A DNA stretch of 64,000 bases from Struthio camelus (taxonomy: Eukaryota; Chordata; Aves; Struthioniformes; Struthionidae): NCBI RefSeq assembly GCF_040807025.1, contig NC_090944.1, forward strand, positions 113,026,238 to 113,090,237, in the 5' to 3' direction. This document shows positions 1 to 12,778 of the stretch, one piece after another (the first letter of the stretch is position 1; every line of letters starts with the position of its first letter). The notes beneath the pieces were generated by a model. The model was not told where the DNA came from, did no database searches, and saw only the letters and a list, made by a program, of their open reading frames with translations. The position numbers and the translations under genes are program-made.

Positions 1-2347
1 CTTCTGTTTCTTTTCCTACACAGGATTTATTCTATTAATTAGGTTACTTCCAATTAACCCTCATAATCTTGTAAGGGTCCTTGCTAATACCACATCTATT
101 GGGAAACTGTGTAAGGCTTGACTCCTCCTTAGGTGTGCAGTAAAATTAGTTCACTGAAGTGTTTTTTTTTTTTTTCTCTCCGTGAGGGTGGGATGGGGCA
201 GGGGAGGATGACCAATCTAACTGAAGAGGTTTGCTTGAAACTAAAACCCATCCTTTTGATGTTGTCATGCTTTTTAAAAAGTTACATTTTTGGCATAGGA
301 AACCAGGCCCCTAGTGAGCTTCTCTAAAGAGAAGGGGAATGGCAAATGAATGCCAGGTTATGTAAAAAAAAAAAAAAAAAAAAAAAAGATGATGCTGGTT
401 TGGGATGGGAAGATGGGAAGGATGGCAGAGCAGTGTGTCAGCAAAAAGGTCTTTAGTGGATAACAAAATAGATAAAACGCGCAGCTTGAAACCAGTGCCT
501 TTCCCTGACCCTTATATAGAGAGAGTTTTGTGTAAATCTTGGTGGAAATAACTAATGCGTGTTTATTTCCAGTACTGGAAGAGCCTGCAGAAAGCAGGTG
601 GCAGGAAAGTTAATTTTATAGTCTTCAGCATGTGATGGACTGGTGAGATACCTACTCTAAGCTTGTGAGCCTGGGAGTTGACCCTGAAAAGCCAAACCTT
701 TGTGGTTAATGAAAAATGCATATATTCTCTGTAGATGTTAAGTAACCCACAGAGTTCAATACCACATGTGGTGTTGAACAGCCCAAATCAGTTGAATTCA
801 GTGCAGTGGCAAGCACTTCTCTGGAGAATGGCAGCATCGACAGGAACATTAGGAATTTCTTGTAATGAAAAAGTTCCGGATGTTTCCGACGCTCCCAGAC
901 AGACTGAAGTAGAAACTTCTCATAGAATAAGTAATTATAAAGGCATCTGCTCTGTGGCTTCTTGCAGGTTCTTCCTTTAATGTATATAATGCTGCCCACC
1001 CTTACAAACAGGACACTGGTTTGATGCAGCAGAGCAATTTTGTGTTCCTTCTGTTTGACTAATAGTGCAGATTTGAATGGAAACACAAATTCATTTAAAT
1101 TTAAATGTTGACCTCACATTTTCATGGGCAGTTGGACTGGTGAAGCAAATACAGAATAGTAATATCTGAAAATTTTATATACAGCTACCTTCAAATGATC
1201 AGGAAGCACTTTGCACTTACTGCACGCTGCCTTCGTGGGAGTATTTACATACCGTCTCTGTCTACTTGTGGTCTCAATCGCAAAGAATTTAAGTGTCTTA
1301 CCTCAAGTCATACATGTGAAGATTTGTAGAAGTAGCTTATGAGAGTGACTGTCTGGAGAACAAAATGATAGATGAACCTCACTGCAGCTGAATGTAAAGT
1401 GGCATATATGGGAATAGGCGGTATAAGCTTTACATATAAAATGATGAGCTCTGAGCTGATATTTCCCATGTAGACTAAGACTTTGGGATTATAACAGTAG
1501 TTCTTTGAAAACATAAGCTCTCTGTTTTACAGTAGCCAAAAAGGCAAATCTCTTTTGTTAAAAGAACAAAATAGTCCGTGGCTTGCCCATACGTTGACTA
1601 TTATGTGCATTTCTGGTCCCTTTATCTCTAAAGGCATATATTAGTATATTAGGAATATGTTATTTCTGAACCTGAAAAAGGTTCAGAAGAGGACAGCAGT
1701 AATGATCAAAGGCATGGGAATGACTGGGTCTCTTCAATATGGAGAAGGAAAAGGGGGAACAGAAGAGAGACAAGGTACAAATCCTAACTGGTGTGGAGAG
1801 GATGGATAGAGACTGAGCGTTTATTTTCCCTCCCAGTTGAAGAAGTAGGGGTCTTCCAGTGAAGCTACTGGGAGCTAGGAAGCAAAGAAAAGGAGATGAT
1901 TCTTCATGCAGGGGGTTTACTAATCTGTGAAACTCCTTGGCAAAGGACGTTGTGGATCCAAGAGGTTTAACTGGTTGAAAGGGATACTAACCAGCGTTTA
2001 GAAGAAACGGTTACTAAATAAGCAAATTGTAACAGGCTCAGGAAATCCCCTGAACTGAAAGTGGTCAGAGGTTAGGAAAAATTGGGAAGAGGCATTGTAT
2101 TTGCTTGCCCTGATCTTACTGTTTCTAGGCAACTGTCTGTGACTGCTGCTGGAGAGACAATATTGGGTTAGCTGGACTCTAGGTAGTGAGTCAGGGTAGC
2201 CATTCTTGTATTGGCATAGCAGGAATCACGAGCAGGTACTTAAGATTTCCCAGTTCTTGTTCCAGATACTAAATTAACATACAAAATGGTGGTGGGTTTG
2301 TACTGTAAGAATTAATTCACTGAGTTTAGTTGTTGTTGGTTTTTTAG
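1..2347 (+). other. TRERF1 intron upstream of the SANT exon
   Basis: No exon with matching phase and splice sites was found here. A search by eye for the ELM2-domain exon that should precede the SANT exon failed. The stretch holds a 24-base poly-A run at 364-387, short open frames of no recognisable character, and a degraded CR1/L3-like LINE fragment at about 1670-2010. Confidence 0.75.
1670..2010 (+). mobile_element. degraded CR1/L3-like LINE fragment
   Basis: The text follows the order of the 3' part of old CR1/L3 LINEs: a segment like 'cagaagaggacagcagtaa', then an 'ctcttcaatatggagaagga' segment, a middle part, and finally a 'gtgaaactccttggcaaagg' and 'acgttgtggatccaagaggt' segment. Many substitutions indicate great age. 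Boundaries are approximate. Confidence 0.6.
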
Positions 2348-5300
2348 GCTCTGACAAATGGACGCATCAAGAGAGAAGGCTGTTCAAAGAGGCATTGTCC
2401 ACCTACAGCAAGGATTTTATATTTGTACAAAAAATGGTAAAGTTGTTTCTGTTCTGTCAATTTTTTTTTTCCATTTGCCACATTCTGTTGTTCCCTTTCG
2501 TTTTCCTTCCAGGGACAGACCAACTTACTGCAGGCATAGAGCCAATGCTGGTTAGAAGAACGCCATTAGGAATGATATATTCTCTATGGTGCACACATGC
2601 ATGCAAGTACAGAACCAATAAAAACACTTTAAAAAAAGAAAAGCTTCTGATCCTCTTGTAATTAAAAGATCAGATGTAAGATCCTCTTGTACTAAAATAA
2701 AAAGCCTCAATAAGCACGTCTAAGTCACGGCATTGCATGTGTGGGACAAGTATGGTGCCCCTCTAACATCTCCATGTTCTCTGGCAGTTTATTAAAAGGA
2801 GCCTAGGTCACAGGCATCAAACCTCACTCCAGAAAGGCTTGAATCCTATTAATAAGAGAAAACATGTTTGGGCTTAATTTTCATGTTCTGCCACAAAGCA
2901 GAAAAGACAAGGTGTGTATGTCTCGCGGCAGAATTGGATATACCTTGCTTGTCACTTCGCACATTGAAAAACATTTGGGTTTGTGCAAACCAAATCTTAA
3001 TTCCTAGATTTCTTGGTTGTAGTGTGCAATTAAGCTACAAATGAATATTCTCAGTCATCATCTTAACTAGAGTCTAGAGAATCCCAGAGAAATGTACTGA
3101 AGCTAAAATAGTCAACGCAAATTTGACTGGAAAATAATAATTTTAAAATGTTCTGCAAGAGTGTTGCTGTCCTATTCACGTTATCTTCATTTCTCCATTT
3201 GAATGTTTGAGAAATAAAACCAGCATCTTAAGTAGTTTTCATTCAACATGATGAAAAAATATAACATTGATACTGGACTATTTCTGCAATTACTTAACTG
3301 CAGGTTAAGTCTAAGACGGTTGCACAATGTGTGGAATACTACTATACTTGGAAGAAAATCTTGCGTTTGGGACGGAAGCACAGAACGCGTTTAGAGAAAA
3401 AGAGAGAGGAATGCCTGGTGAGTTTAAATGAATGTGTGAAAGTGTAACACTTTTCTTTTCAAGTTCGTCCTGTTTTGAGCAGGAGGTTGAACTAGGTGGC
3501 ATGGGTCTCTTCCAACCTAACTTATTCCATAATTCTGAACTACGTTGTATATAGGCATTCTATGACCTCGGCTACAACAAGATTTTTGCTTTCCTGGACT
3601 GTATGGGATAGAAGTGTTTTACAAGTATGTCCTCTAACTCTAGCCCAACAATTAGGGCTTTTGCTATTGCTGAAGCAGATGAACCTCTTTGCCTGTATGT
3701 GTGTGCCTGAAGACTGCTCTGCTGTTCTGGCACAAACAGCATTTACTTAGACTGGCAATGATTTTTTTGTGTGCCGAGCCCATATCACAGGCAGCCTGAG
3801 CAGTCCTAAGAGACATAATTTTTTTAGTAAGTCATTTCATTAGACTATGAATATAGTGTACATCACCATCCTAAAACTGGGTATGGGAAAGTATTGCATC
3901 TCGGCATCTGTAGACTCTGTGGGCCACAGCTCTGTAATGCAGGCAGAGGATGTTTTGAACACTGCTATACAGCTTCCTGAACTGTAGCTTGTCCCTTAAG
4001 GGTTGGTTGTTTCAGCAGGACCAGAAGCTCATCTGAGAAGGGGAAAAAATGCCGAAACCTGGAGGCAGACTTTGCTAAACAGCATGGTGTTCCCATACTC
4101 TGTCTGTTTTTAGCCATATTTCTAGTATTTCTTAAATGCAGTATCTATTTCAGACAAGTGGAGAAGAGGAAGTTCTAGAGGAAGATGAGGAGATCGAAGA
4201 AGACAGAAAGGAAGAAAGAGAAATGCAGAAATCTCCTGACCCGCCTGCCATCCCTCTTGTTGGACCTATAGATCTGCCTGCCCTTCAGAGTCTCACACTT
4301 TCTTCGTCCTCCTTTATCTGTGAAATGCCAAACTGTGGCGCTGTACGTGTGTTTGGTATCTTTAAGTAATGGCAAACGTTTTGTATAGTAGTGAGTAGTG
4401 ATTTTTGGAAATCGGATTTTATACTTTTCCCTACCAGTGAATAGTCTCCTGAATATCTATGGACAAATCGTTTTGCCTACCTGCTTTGAATTCCCACATC
4501 ATAAAATATAGGCAAGGCACCAATACATATGTAAAATTGTTTCCTGAGACGATGTATAGATGAAAAGCCCTGTATAGTAACAGCTGTGATTGTTATAGTT
4601 GTATAACCAAAAGGTAACGGGATAGCATAACTTGCTCTGTTACGTTTTTATGATGAGTAAATTTCTTTAGTGGGTTATAGCTGGGGACAGCCTTTGACCA
4701 AGTGGATTGTTTGTGTGTATCTGATGTTTACAGTTTTTTATTTTAATACGCATTCAGCGTATTTCTTTCTGTAGTTCCTGTTCCAATGCAGTATTTCTTG
4801 ATTTTTCTTCCCTCCGCCCTACCCTGCACCAGGTGTTCAGTTCCCGGCAAGCGCTGAATGGCCACGCTCGCATTCATGGAGGTACGAATCAGGTGACAAA
4901 AACACGATGTACCATTCCAGGCACTAAGCAGAAATCTGGTACACAGAGCGGATACTGCTCCATCAAGAGTTCACCTGCCCACAGCACAACAAGCGGTGAG
5001 ACCGACCCAACAACAATTTTTCCTTGTAAGGAGTGTGGCAAGTAAGTGAATACGACTGTCAGCAGTACTGCATCAAATTTATCTATTTATATTCCAAATG
5101 AATAGCATTGCAACAAACTGTTTATTTTGTTCCAATTGTCTCAAAAGAACACTGTTTCCCCTAAGATGTCATGTTCTGTTACCAAATCCTTCAGAGGTTG
5201 GTTTGCGTGGCATTTTGGATGCTTTCCCTGCAGCACATAATCTCTTTAATTTTCCTGAATTCACAACCTGCTGGAGTTCCTGGCTGTGACACTCTAGGTT

Positions 5301-5995
5301 CTCGTTTCACTGCAGACTTGCATGTGACCACAAGCAATTTGCTCATTCTAACGTGGGGCTCCTGCATTTTCTCCCCATTGCATAAGACTGTAGTGAAGCT
5401 GAGCGCAGGGAAAACTGGGATGTGCTTAGATACTGAAGCAATTGCAGGAGCTGCAGAATGCCTTCAGCAGAGTCTGAGCGGACCACTTTGATGCTGTCAG
5501 ACTGCATGAATCTGATAGTCTGTCCCTGAAATTCTCACCGTGGCATTGCAAACTTCACTGACTTCTATTTCAGGACAAGGAAGCAAACGTACTGATATGT
5601 TGTTGAGTCTTTTTTAGCTCCTCTTATCCAAAGTAATGCGTTCTTATCTGTTTTTTTTTCTTTAAAATTTTAGGGTGTTTTTCAAAATCAAAAGCCGCAA
5701 TGCTCATATGAAGACTCACAGACAACAAGAAGAACAGCAAAGGCAGAAGGCTCAGAAAGCTGCTGTGGCAGCAGAAATGGCAGCCACTATTGCGAGAACT
5801 ACTGGGCCAGCTGGGCATAGTGTGATCCCTCTGGATCATATGAGTTTGGTTAAACGTGTTGAAAACGTAGGTGATGTTGAAGATGATGTTGTTCAGGAGT
5901 TAGGTGATGTCATGGAAGAGAATGAAGTCATGGATGCTGACCTTCTATTAGAGGATGAAGATGCAGATCTACTGCAGGATGATGCTGAGCTGTAA
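2348..5995 (+). CDS. TRERF1: TRERF1, transcriptional-regulating factor 1 (last five coding exons; 5' part outside window)
   Basis: TRERF1 is a nuclear ELM2/SANT/C2H2 zinc-finger cofactor that in mammals regulates CYP11A1 and works with histone-modifying complexes. Exons read here are 2348-2436, 3304-3417, 4154-4342, 4833-5041 and 5674-5995, all with AG/GT borders and consistent phases. The first two encode the SANT domain (starting [16 protein letters not shown] and continuing with [14 protein letters not shown]). The third is an acidic linker ending at CEMPNCGA, the start of a C2H2 finger that the fourth exon completes with [12 protein letters not shown]. The fourth and fifth exons encode a second finger, [20 protein letters not shown]. 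The tail is Q/A-rich, then acidic, and ends in LLQDDAEL, close to the human C-terminus as I recall it. The upstream ELM2 exon was not found at 1-2347 and presumably lies left of the window. The first exon begins with two bases that complete a split codon. Confidence 0.95.
3465..3537 (+). mobile_element. CR1 LINE 3' end fragment
   Basis: The stretch contains 'aggaggttgaactaggtggc' followed by 'tctcttccaacctaac' and a degenerate 'attccataattctg' tail. This matches the known bird CR1 terminus, a 'ggttggactagatgatct' and 'tccaacct' block ending in ATTCTATG-type octamers. It lies in a TRERF1 intron, just after the second SANT-domain exon. Confidence 0.75.
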
Positions 5996-8935
5996 ATAAG
6001 AGTTGTTTGATAGACAGCTCCTGAACACAACGTGAATGCATCAGTCAGGAAACTTGGACTGCTTGTTTATTCCCCACTGATTGTAAACTACCTGTTGAAA
6101 AATGATAATTCTTTTATCCAGGTCTAGAAAAGAAATCCACTTTTTTTTTCCTTTTTTATTAATTTGTGTTTTGGGGAAAATAAATAATTGGTACAAATAT
6201 TCTTATAAGGTGTTTTTATCTGGGCTCATTTTGCTGAGATCTTGCAAGGCCACTAATTAGAGAAGTTCATGGTTCTGATGTCATTTCCCTCCAGCCTTGC
6301 ACGGTAGGATCTTTAACTCTTCCACGTTTCATTTTACCCCACTTACAAGAATGATCTTCACATACTTCTGATGGAATTTTTTTTGGTTTGGGTTTTTTTT
6401 TTTTTTTGGCTTGCACTGGATCACTTCCAGCATCTTATAGAGACTAAATGTCATCTCTCTTAAGGAGGTGATTACGTTCTTTTTCCTTGTGCTGTCATTT
6501 TAAGGGAGGTGGAGAAAAAAATCTGATTTAACCGCCAAGTAATTACAGGAGTGATTGTATCATCCATAATATCACAGTACTTTTTCAGTTCTGTCTTGCC
6601 TTAATGCGTATGCGTTAGGCAGTTTTTAAAGGCATTGGTTACACCGTACACTTCCGAGCTTCCATTTTTAGCAGGGTTTTGATCCACTGATTCTAAAATG
6701 ACCTAATTCAAGGATTGAAGAAAGAAGATGATTGTGCCGTGGCTCCCATCATCTGATGGGAACACTGAATCAGGAACACTGCCTTGTTAATCTGATTGCA
6801 CTGGAAATATATTTTGCTGTGACAATAAATCATACTGTTGAATCGCCATCTCAGTGGTTTTAGGAGGATGTATTCTCCAGCAATGCAGGAGCTTGTTTTC
6901 TCACCAGACAAATACAGGGAGATGTTCCTGCCTGTGGGACAGAGATTGGTGGAATATACGCCTTCAGCAGCACATGTTGCTATTACTCCTGGGCATGCAA
7001 TGTTATTGTGCCATTTTCAGTCCTCCTTTTCTCATTATGTTAAATTCAAATTTTGTTTATTTAGTAAAATGTACACCAAAGGTGAGATGATGTTACTGTT
7101 TAATTACCGTTTCTTCCCCCTTAGGCTCAGATCTCCATGCTGGATGTCTAATTCCGTTTCTGCAAGTTTAGATCTGGTTCTCTGTGTAAATTGAGTTTCA
7201 AAAGAATCAAGACTTGGCAGTCTTAAACCACAGGAAGAATTGGAGTTAGGTTGCATGGACCTTTAATTACAAAATAAGAGAGTACTGATTTTAGAGCTTT
7301 CACAGGTAATGGCACCGATTTTCTTGTGAATCTTGCACAGTAGAAGAGTATTGCTAATTTTATAAAATGTTTTGTAAGACTGATTTCAGATCTTCCAATT
7401 TTCAACTTTTTTTAAACAGGTTGATTTTTTTTTTCCTGCCTTCCTAACATCTTAAGCAGAATCAGAGATGGTGGATCTTATTTTCTGCTGCCTGTCTTTC
7501 TTGTGTAACTATGCAAAATGAGGGTAAACCACAGCACTTTTGTTTAAGAGTACAGAACCACAAGTTCAAAACCAGTGGCACTAGTGGCAGAGAGGTGCCT
7601 TCTCTGTCGAAGCCAAATATGTGAAGCCAAATTGCCTGATGTTTCTGCTTCAGGTCAAATGTTCTCATACTTAAGAACAGCCCTTCAGGAGAATGGAAAT
7701 CACTTCTCAGTTTCAGGTTAGTGAGGTTCCTGTGTATGTGATTTGTTTCGATATTTTTGGGGTTGTTTCGGTGTTTTTTTGGTTGTTTGTTTGTTTCGGG
7801 GGTGGGAGGAGGGTTGGTTGGTTGGTTTTGACCAGTGGGTGGAATTCCCTTCCCTCTGCTATAGGAGGGGATGATGTTCTCAATTACTGTACGTATGAGT
7901 TTTCAGGAGGCCAGAGAGCAGCCTTTTTTCTTTCCTGATCTGCCAGTGAGCACCTAACCGGATCCTGTCCGTGCTGTGAAGCATTACTTTTTCAGGGGCC
8001 ATGCTACCCAGCTTCAGCGGACTTGGCGGTCAGCTGTATGTAGCCAACTAGATCCACTGAGGTTGTAAATTTTGTAGACTGCACAAGTAAAGTTTTGCAT
8101 ATTTTGGTGGTTTGCCAAGTGGGGGCAATTGTGCACAGTATCTTGTGTTGGCTTTTGGAGGCCTGTGGTAGAAACAATCCAGCAGGGTCTACTCTTTCTC
8201 TTCCAAACTCGTACCATTTTGAACTCTAAGGACCTTTCTGAGAAAGGCTTCTACACTGGAAAAAATGGAAAGATGTTTTCAGACTCTCCAGTTCATGGTA
8301 GGAAGAAAACAATATTTGAGCAAAATATTAATTGGGATCAGTGAGAGTTCTGTGTGGGGAACTGAGAGAAATGTAGTAGAAACTTGTGGGCATGATTCTG
8401 AGGACTAGCTCTGTATTTTTCTATACACAATTGGACAGGTATTTGTATGTGCTAAACCCATATATATTATATCTGCCTGGATCTGTAACATTAATCAGGT
8501 GCTGTTTTATTGTACAGCCAAGATGGTAATAGAAAAAAAAAATAACCAAAGAAATCTATTCATAAAGAAAAAAATGTACATTTCCTAAATAGTACACAAG
8601 TATAATTTAGGCCTCAAACATTAACTTCATACTGTTAAGTGTTGCATTGGCTGATGTTAAACAGATGCTGTTCTACCTGCTTGTACATAATTGGACAGAG
8701 TTTTATTTCAGAAAGTTGTTTTCTTGCTGATGGTTGGTAATGCAAAACTGTTCACTATTGAACTTAGTCCTCTTTGATAAAACCTGTACATAAAAAACAT
8801 ATTTTATGAGAAAAATCTTATTTTCAGTATTTAACTGTTATTTTATTAGAAGATGGTTGTAAATATTTTAGGTGCTTTAGTGTGAAAAGCAGACTGTGGC
8901 AGAGAAAGTCATGAAATAAAAACCATACATTTGAT
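5996..8935 (+). other. TRERF1: TRERF1 3'UTR (probable)
   Basis: The stretch follows the TRERF1 stop codon (TAA 5993-5995) and has no further spliced exon. It is AT-rich with T runs. AATAAA hexamers at 6179-6184 and 8915-8920 offer an early and a late polyadenylation site. The late one would give about 2.9 kb of 3'UTR, plausible for this gene. A G/T-rich simple-repeat patch lies at about 7783-7830. The short open frames here have no protein-like features. Confidence 0.65.
8915..8920 (+). promoter_or_regulatory. distal poly(A) signal AATAAA, TRERF1
   Basis: Canonical AATAAA inside 'catgaaataaaaaccata', at the end of a long AT-rich non-coding stretch and about 800 bases before the next gene's start codon. 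A proximal candidate lies at 6179-6184. Confidence 0.55.
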
Positions 8936-9350
8936 ATAGCTTGTGATCTATGCTGGCTTCAGGTTCCTGCTGTTAGCGTTGAGCTTGCGCTTAGCTTACT
9001 TTCAGGTTACTGCTTACCTAGATGTATATTAGGATGGCTTAATTTCACAAATGACGACACCCCTCTCCGAAATACGTGGTACCACGCAGAACCCGTGTAC
9101 GGAGTCTTAGCCACTATTTGTCTGTGTAAAAGGGGTTTATACGACATTTCCGGTGAATTTTGTACTTTGAAATGTAGCTGGCTGGGTTTTGCTACCAGCC
9201 TGCACACCTCCTCTGGGTATTTTAAGAGGGAGAGAAGTTTGGAAGCGAACTTCAGCTGTAGTATTCAAAACCGTATGTATGCTTTTAGTAGGACTTCTGA
9301 ATCCTTCCAGGCAAAAAAAAAAAAAAAATCTCGGTTTTATTTCCCTCCCT

Positions 9351-9437
9351 ACATATATATATATAATATATATTGTATATATATTATATATTATATGTGT
9401 GTGTTTATGTTATATATATATATAGAGAGAGAGTGTG
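9351..9437. repeat. TA-rich microsatellite with TG and GA flanks
   Basis: An imperfect alternating (TA)n tract, about 9351-9424, interrupted by a short TG run and followed by GAGAGAGAGTGTGTT. It lies directly upstream of the CpG island of the next gene. A 15-base poly-A run begins just before it at about 9313. Confidence 0.9.
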
Positions 9438-9454
9438 TTATTTGCAGAAAGGGG

Positions 9455-10060
9455 GAGAAACTTCACGAACCGGAACGCGCCGTCCCCGCCGGGAGCGGGG
9501 CTGCTGGCGGGCGGCAGCAACGGCCCGGCCCGGCCCGGCCCGGAGGCGGCAGCTCGCCCCACCGCGGCCGCAGCGCCCCCTCGCCTGCCGCCGCCACCAC
9601 CCGCCCCCTCGAGGCCGCGCCTGCGCGCTGCGCCCTCCGCGGGGCGGCGGGGGCGCTCTTCGGTCGCGAAGGCCCTCGCGGAGACGGAAGTCGGCGGCGG
9701 CGGCCGCTCTCTCCTTCCGCGCCGCGCTCTATGGCCGGCGGGAGGGGGCGGAGGCAAGATGGCGGCGGGTTGCTTGTGGCGGCGGCTGTGCCAGGTAAGG
9801 GGTGCGGCGGCAGCGGGGACGGGGGCTCCGTCCTCCCCCGCCTCCTCCCCGGCTGCTTCCCTCCTGAGGGCAGAGGGAAAGGGCCGGCAGCCCGGTGGCG
9901 GCGTGAGGGGAGGGCGGCCGCCCCTCACGGCTCTGGGCCGCAGGTCCGGCCGCGGTCGCGGGGGAGGGCGAGGAGCCGGTGAGGCGGGTTGTGGGGTCCC
10001 CGGCCGAGCCTGCTTCTCGTCGTGGCGTTTTCTCCTGTAGCGTGAAAAACGGGGAGACTG
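9455..10060 (+). promoter_or_regulatory. MRPS10: CpG-island promoter of MRPS10
   Basis: Base composition shifts abruptly from AT-rich to GC-rich with dense CpG. Candidate sites visible upstream of the start codon are an NRF1-like palindrome CGCGCCTGCGCG at 9616-9627 (one mismatch to YGCGCAYGCGCR) and an ETS/GABP-type ACGGAAGT at 9684-9691. A YY1-type AAGATGGCGGC overlaps the initiator ATG at 9757-9767. NRF1, GABP and YY1 sites are typical of nuclear genes for mitochondrial proteins. No TATA box is seen close to the start; the TA tract is more than 300 bases upstream. Confidence 0.8.
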
Positions 10061-12747
10061 TTTTTGGCTTGAGGCGCGCTGGTGTTTGCTGCTGCCGTCG
10101 AGTTTCGAGGAGCGAGTGCGCTTGCTCAGCTTGAGAGGAAACTGGTGTGTGGGGGCTCCCTGCTGAGTGTCGGGTGCCTTTAACTGTGTGTGCGCGCTGT
10201 GCTGGGGACTGCTCGCCTTCCGGGCATCCCTCCTCCGCTGCCTGCCTGCCTGCCTGAAGGCCTGTCGAGCAGGGGAAAGGGAGGCTGTTTTGCCTGAGGA
10301 GAGGAGGGGCTTTGTTTTGGGCCCGGGGTCGGTCCCGACACGGAGCGGAGTTGCGCCCCGCCGCGGGTGGTTTGCTCGGCTCGCCCACCGGCCACGGGGG
10401 TGTTTTCAAGAGCGCTGCAAAGCGCTTAAGGCAGAGAATAAAAGAAGCTATCCAAAATATTTTAATAGCGCCGAATGCTGTCTTTGTGACTTGCGGAACT
10501 CAACGTACAACTTGGTCAAAATTTCCACAGAGCATCTTTAGTCCTCTTTTACAAAAGCCTTCGGCCCAGTGCACGACTTGTAACGAAAGAAGCCTGCGTG
10601 TGCTGGGCGTAACGTGCACAATTCCGTAACGTTGTAAAGGCTGCAGAGTTTAGTACATGTTGTAGGATTCCAACGTTTCGTCGTATTGCGGCTTTTCACT
10701 TTTTTACAGTCTGAAGGCTGTAATATATGCATCCAGAAACACACAGCACAGTATGTGTATAAATGGTATGACCATATTTATCTTTACATGCAAATGATAT
10801 ATGCAAATTGTAAGGTCAAGAAGACCTTCAATTAGAAGTAATAGAATAAGCAACTGAAATTGCATAAAACAGAGCAAAAACACTAGTACAGCTTTTAGTT
10901 ACAATTTTTCCTTCTGCTTACTCCAACAGCGTTTTACTTGCCTGATGACCACCGAGTCAGTATTCTTACGTTTGCCATCTGGTGTATGGTTCAGTGCCAC
11001 CTACTCGCACACAGAGTTTAAGCCCTGCACTGAGTGCAAAGTTCTCATGTTCACAGACATATCTGTACTCTGAGGAAATGGCAGGTGATGACATTAGTGA
11101 GCTTCATGTTGCCATTGAATGAAGCAGAGGTAGTATTTTGGTTTCATGAGCAGGGAACGGAGATGCAAAGACCAGGGTAGCTTCCTCAGATGCGTCTTTT
11201 TGGTTTTAGATACCAAATCTCAAGTGATTCTCGACGTGAACTTTGAGACGTCTTGAAACGTACTTCAGGGATAGCGGCAAATATTCAGTTCTCCTAAAGT
11301 TGCTTATCATATCATGCTCTGAGGAATGTAGCACCGGTGCTCATCTGTGAACAACTTGATTTTAAAGGCCTAAGCGGAAACGTAGTCAGTTGTGCTCTTC
11401 AACTAACAACCAGCTTTGGTTGTAGCCAGGAAACCGTCCTTCCTCTTCCTGCAGTCACCTGCTTTATCTGATGGAGAATTTATAGGATACATAGTGAATG
11501 AGGCAGAATTACTTCAGAAAACAGCTTTATTCACTGCTGATGTATAATTACTGTATAATGCTTACTGGAGAGGGTTGGAGGCCTACTGGAGTCAGGCAGT
11601 GAGTATGCATATCTGCGAGCAGCTAAATCGAGTTTACCTGGAAAAGTGCTAATTCTGGCTGACTTACGATGTCTTGATATTATACGGTCACATACATACC
11701 TGGTGTGTAGGGGAGGGAGAATCATATTTGTTGTATTTCTGAAAACTGCCTCCAGCACCTGTTAAGGTCGAGTTACAAGGGATGGGATGAATAGGTTTAA
11801 CTAATTTTGCTGTGATGTTCTGCTGCAGCCCTGAGTTTCTCTTGAGTCAGAGTTCTGGTTTCCCTTTTTTTTTTTTTTTTTTTTTTTAAACCCTCTAGTA
11901 GCCTATAACTTTGTCAAGTTGAGAATTATCGGAGGGAAACTGGAAGCCACATAACATTCAGAAGGGAGAGTTTTTCTAGGATGAGAGAGGGCAGTGCTGC
12001 TTCTTGATTTACAGCTGGATTCCTTTTTTAACACAAGAAAAACAAATTATCCTTTCGATATGGTTCATCTACTTCTTAGAACTATTTCTATTTAAATGTG
12101 TTATTCAAAAGAACAAATGCTCAAAGTCACAAAGAACATCCTGATGAAAAAAGAATGGGAAATTACAGTGGGTGCACTTTTGCATTTATAGGATACTATT
12201 TTCAATTGCTTTTACAACAGTAAGTCGTTGTCAGTCTTGACTATTGACAGAGCTAATAGATTTTACTGTACTATGAAAGTGGAGCTAAGGAGAAAATGTT
12301 AACATATGTAGAAGTAGTATCCGATGCCACACAAAATGCGGTCTTCTGCTAATAAAATTGCTTTGTGATTGCTGTTCAGGTGCATGGCTAATAGGTGCGT
12401 GTTGTTATATTGCTCCCTTAATATGTTCTTTTTTTCCAGGTCCAGTTGTGTATTAAAGTAGACTTCTGTGTTCCTGTTTTCCTTTGTTTTCCAATGGAGC
12501 AGGCTTTTCAGTCGGGCAAACAAATGCCTAGGAATGTGTTCCACTCTGGTGTGCATAAAAGTAACTTTTAATAACCCTATATTAACTGGCTAGTTTCCAA
12601 TTTGGAAAAAAGCTAGCTGACAATTTATTTTATACAGGGGTCAGCTTTTCCTGTCAATTATGCAAGCAGAATTGTGCAAAGACAATGTTTTCTTCCGTAA
12701 GTATAAAAGGTCCTCCTTCTTCTTTCCACTTCTCCCACCATGTTCCC

Positions 12748-12778
<31 letters not shown>

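Noticed and set aside
706-1086. 126-codon minus-strand frame in the TRERF1 intron
   Set aside because: No recognisable family, no supporting splice sites, and it overlaps an unrelated plus-strand frame.
9095-9982. Long plus-strand open frame of 295 codons over the MRPS10 promoter
   Set aside because: It runs through a TA microsatellite and the CpG island; the open frame reflects scarcity of stop codons in GC-rich sequence, and the translation is low complexity.
9410-10409. Two minus-strand open frames of 172 and 226 codons across the MRPS10 CpG island
   Set aside because: Proline/arginine/alanine-rich GC artefacts in shadow frames, without splice or family support.
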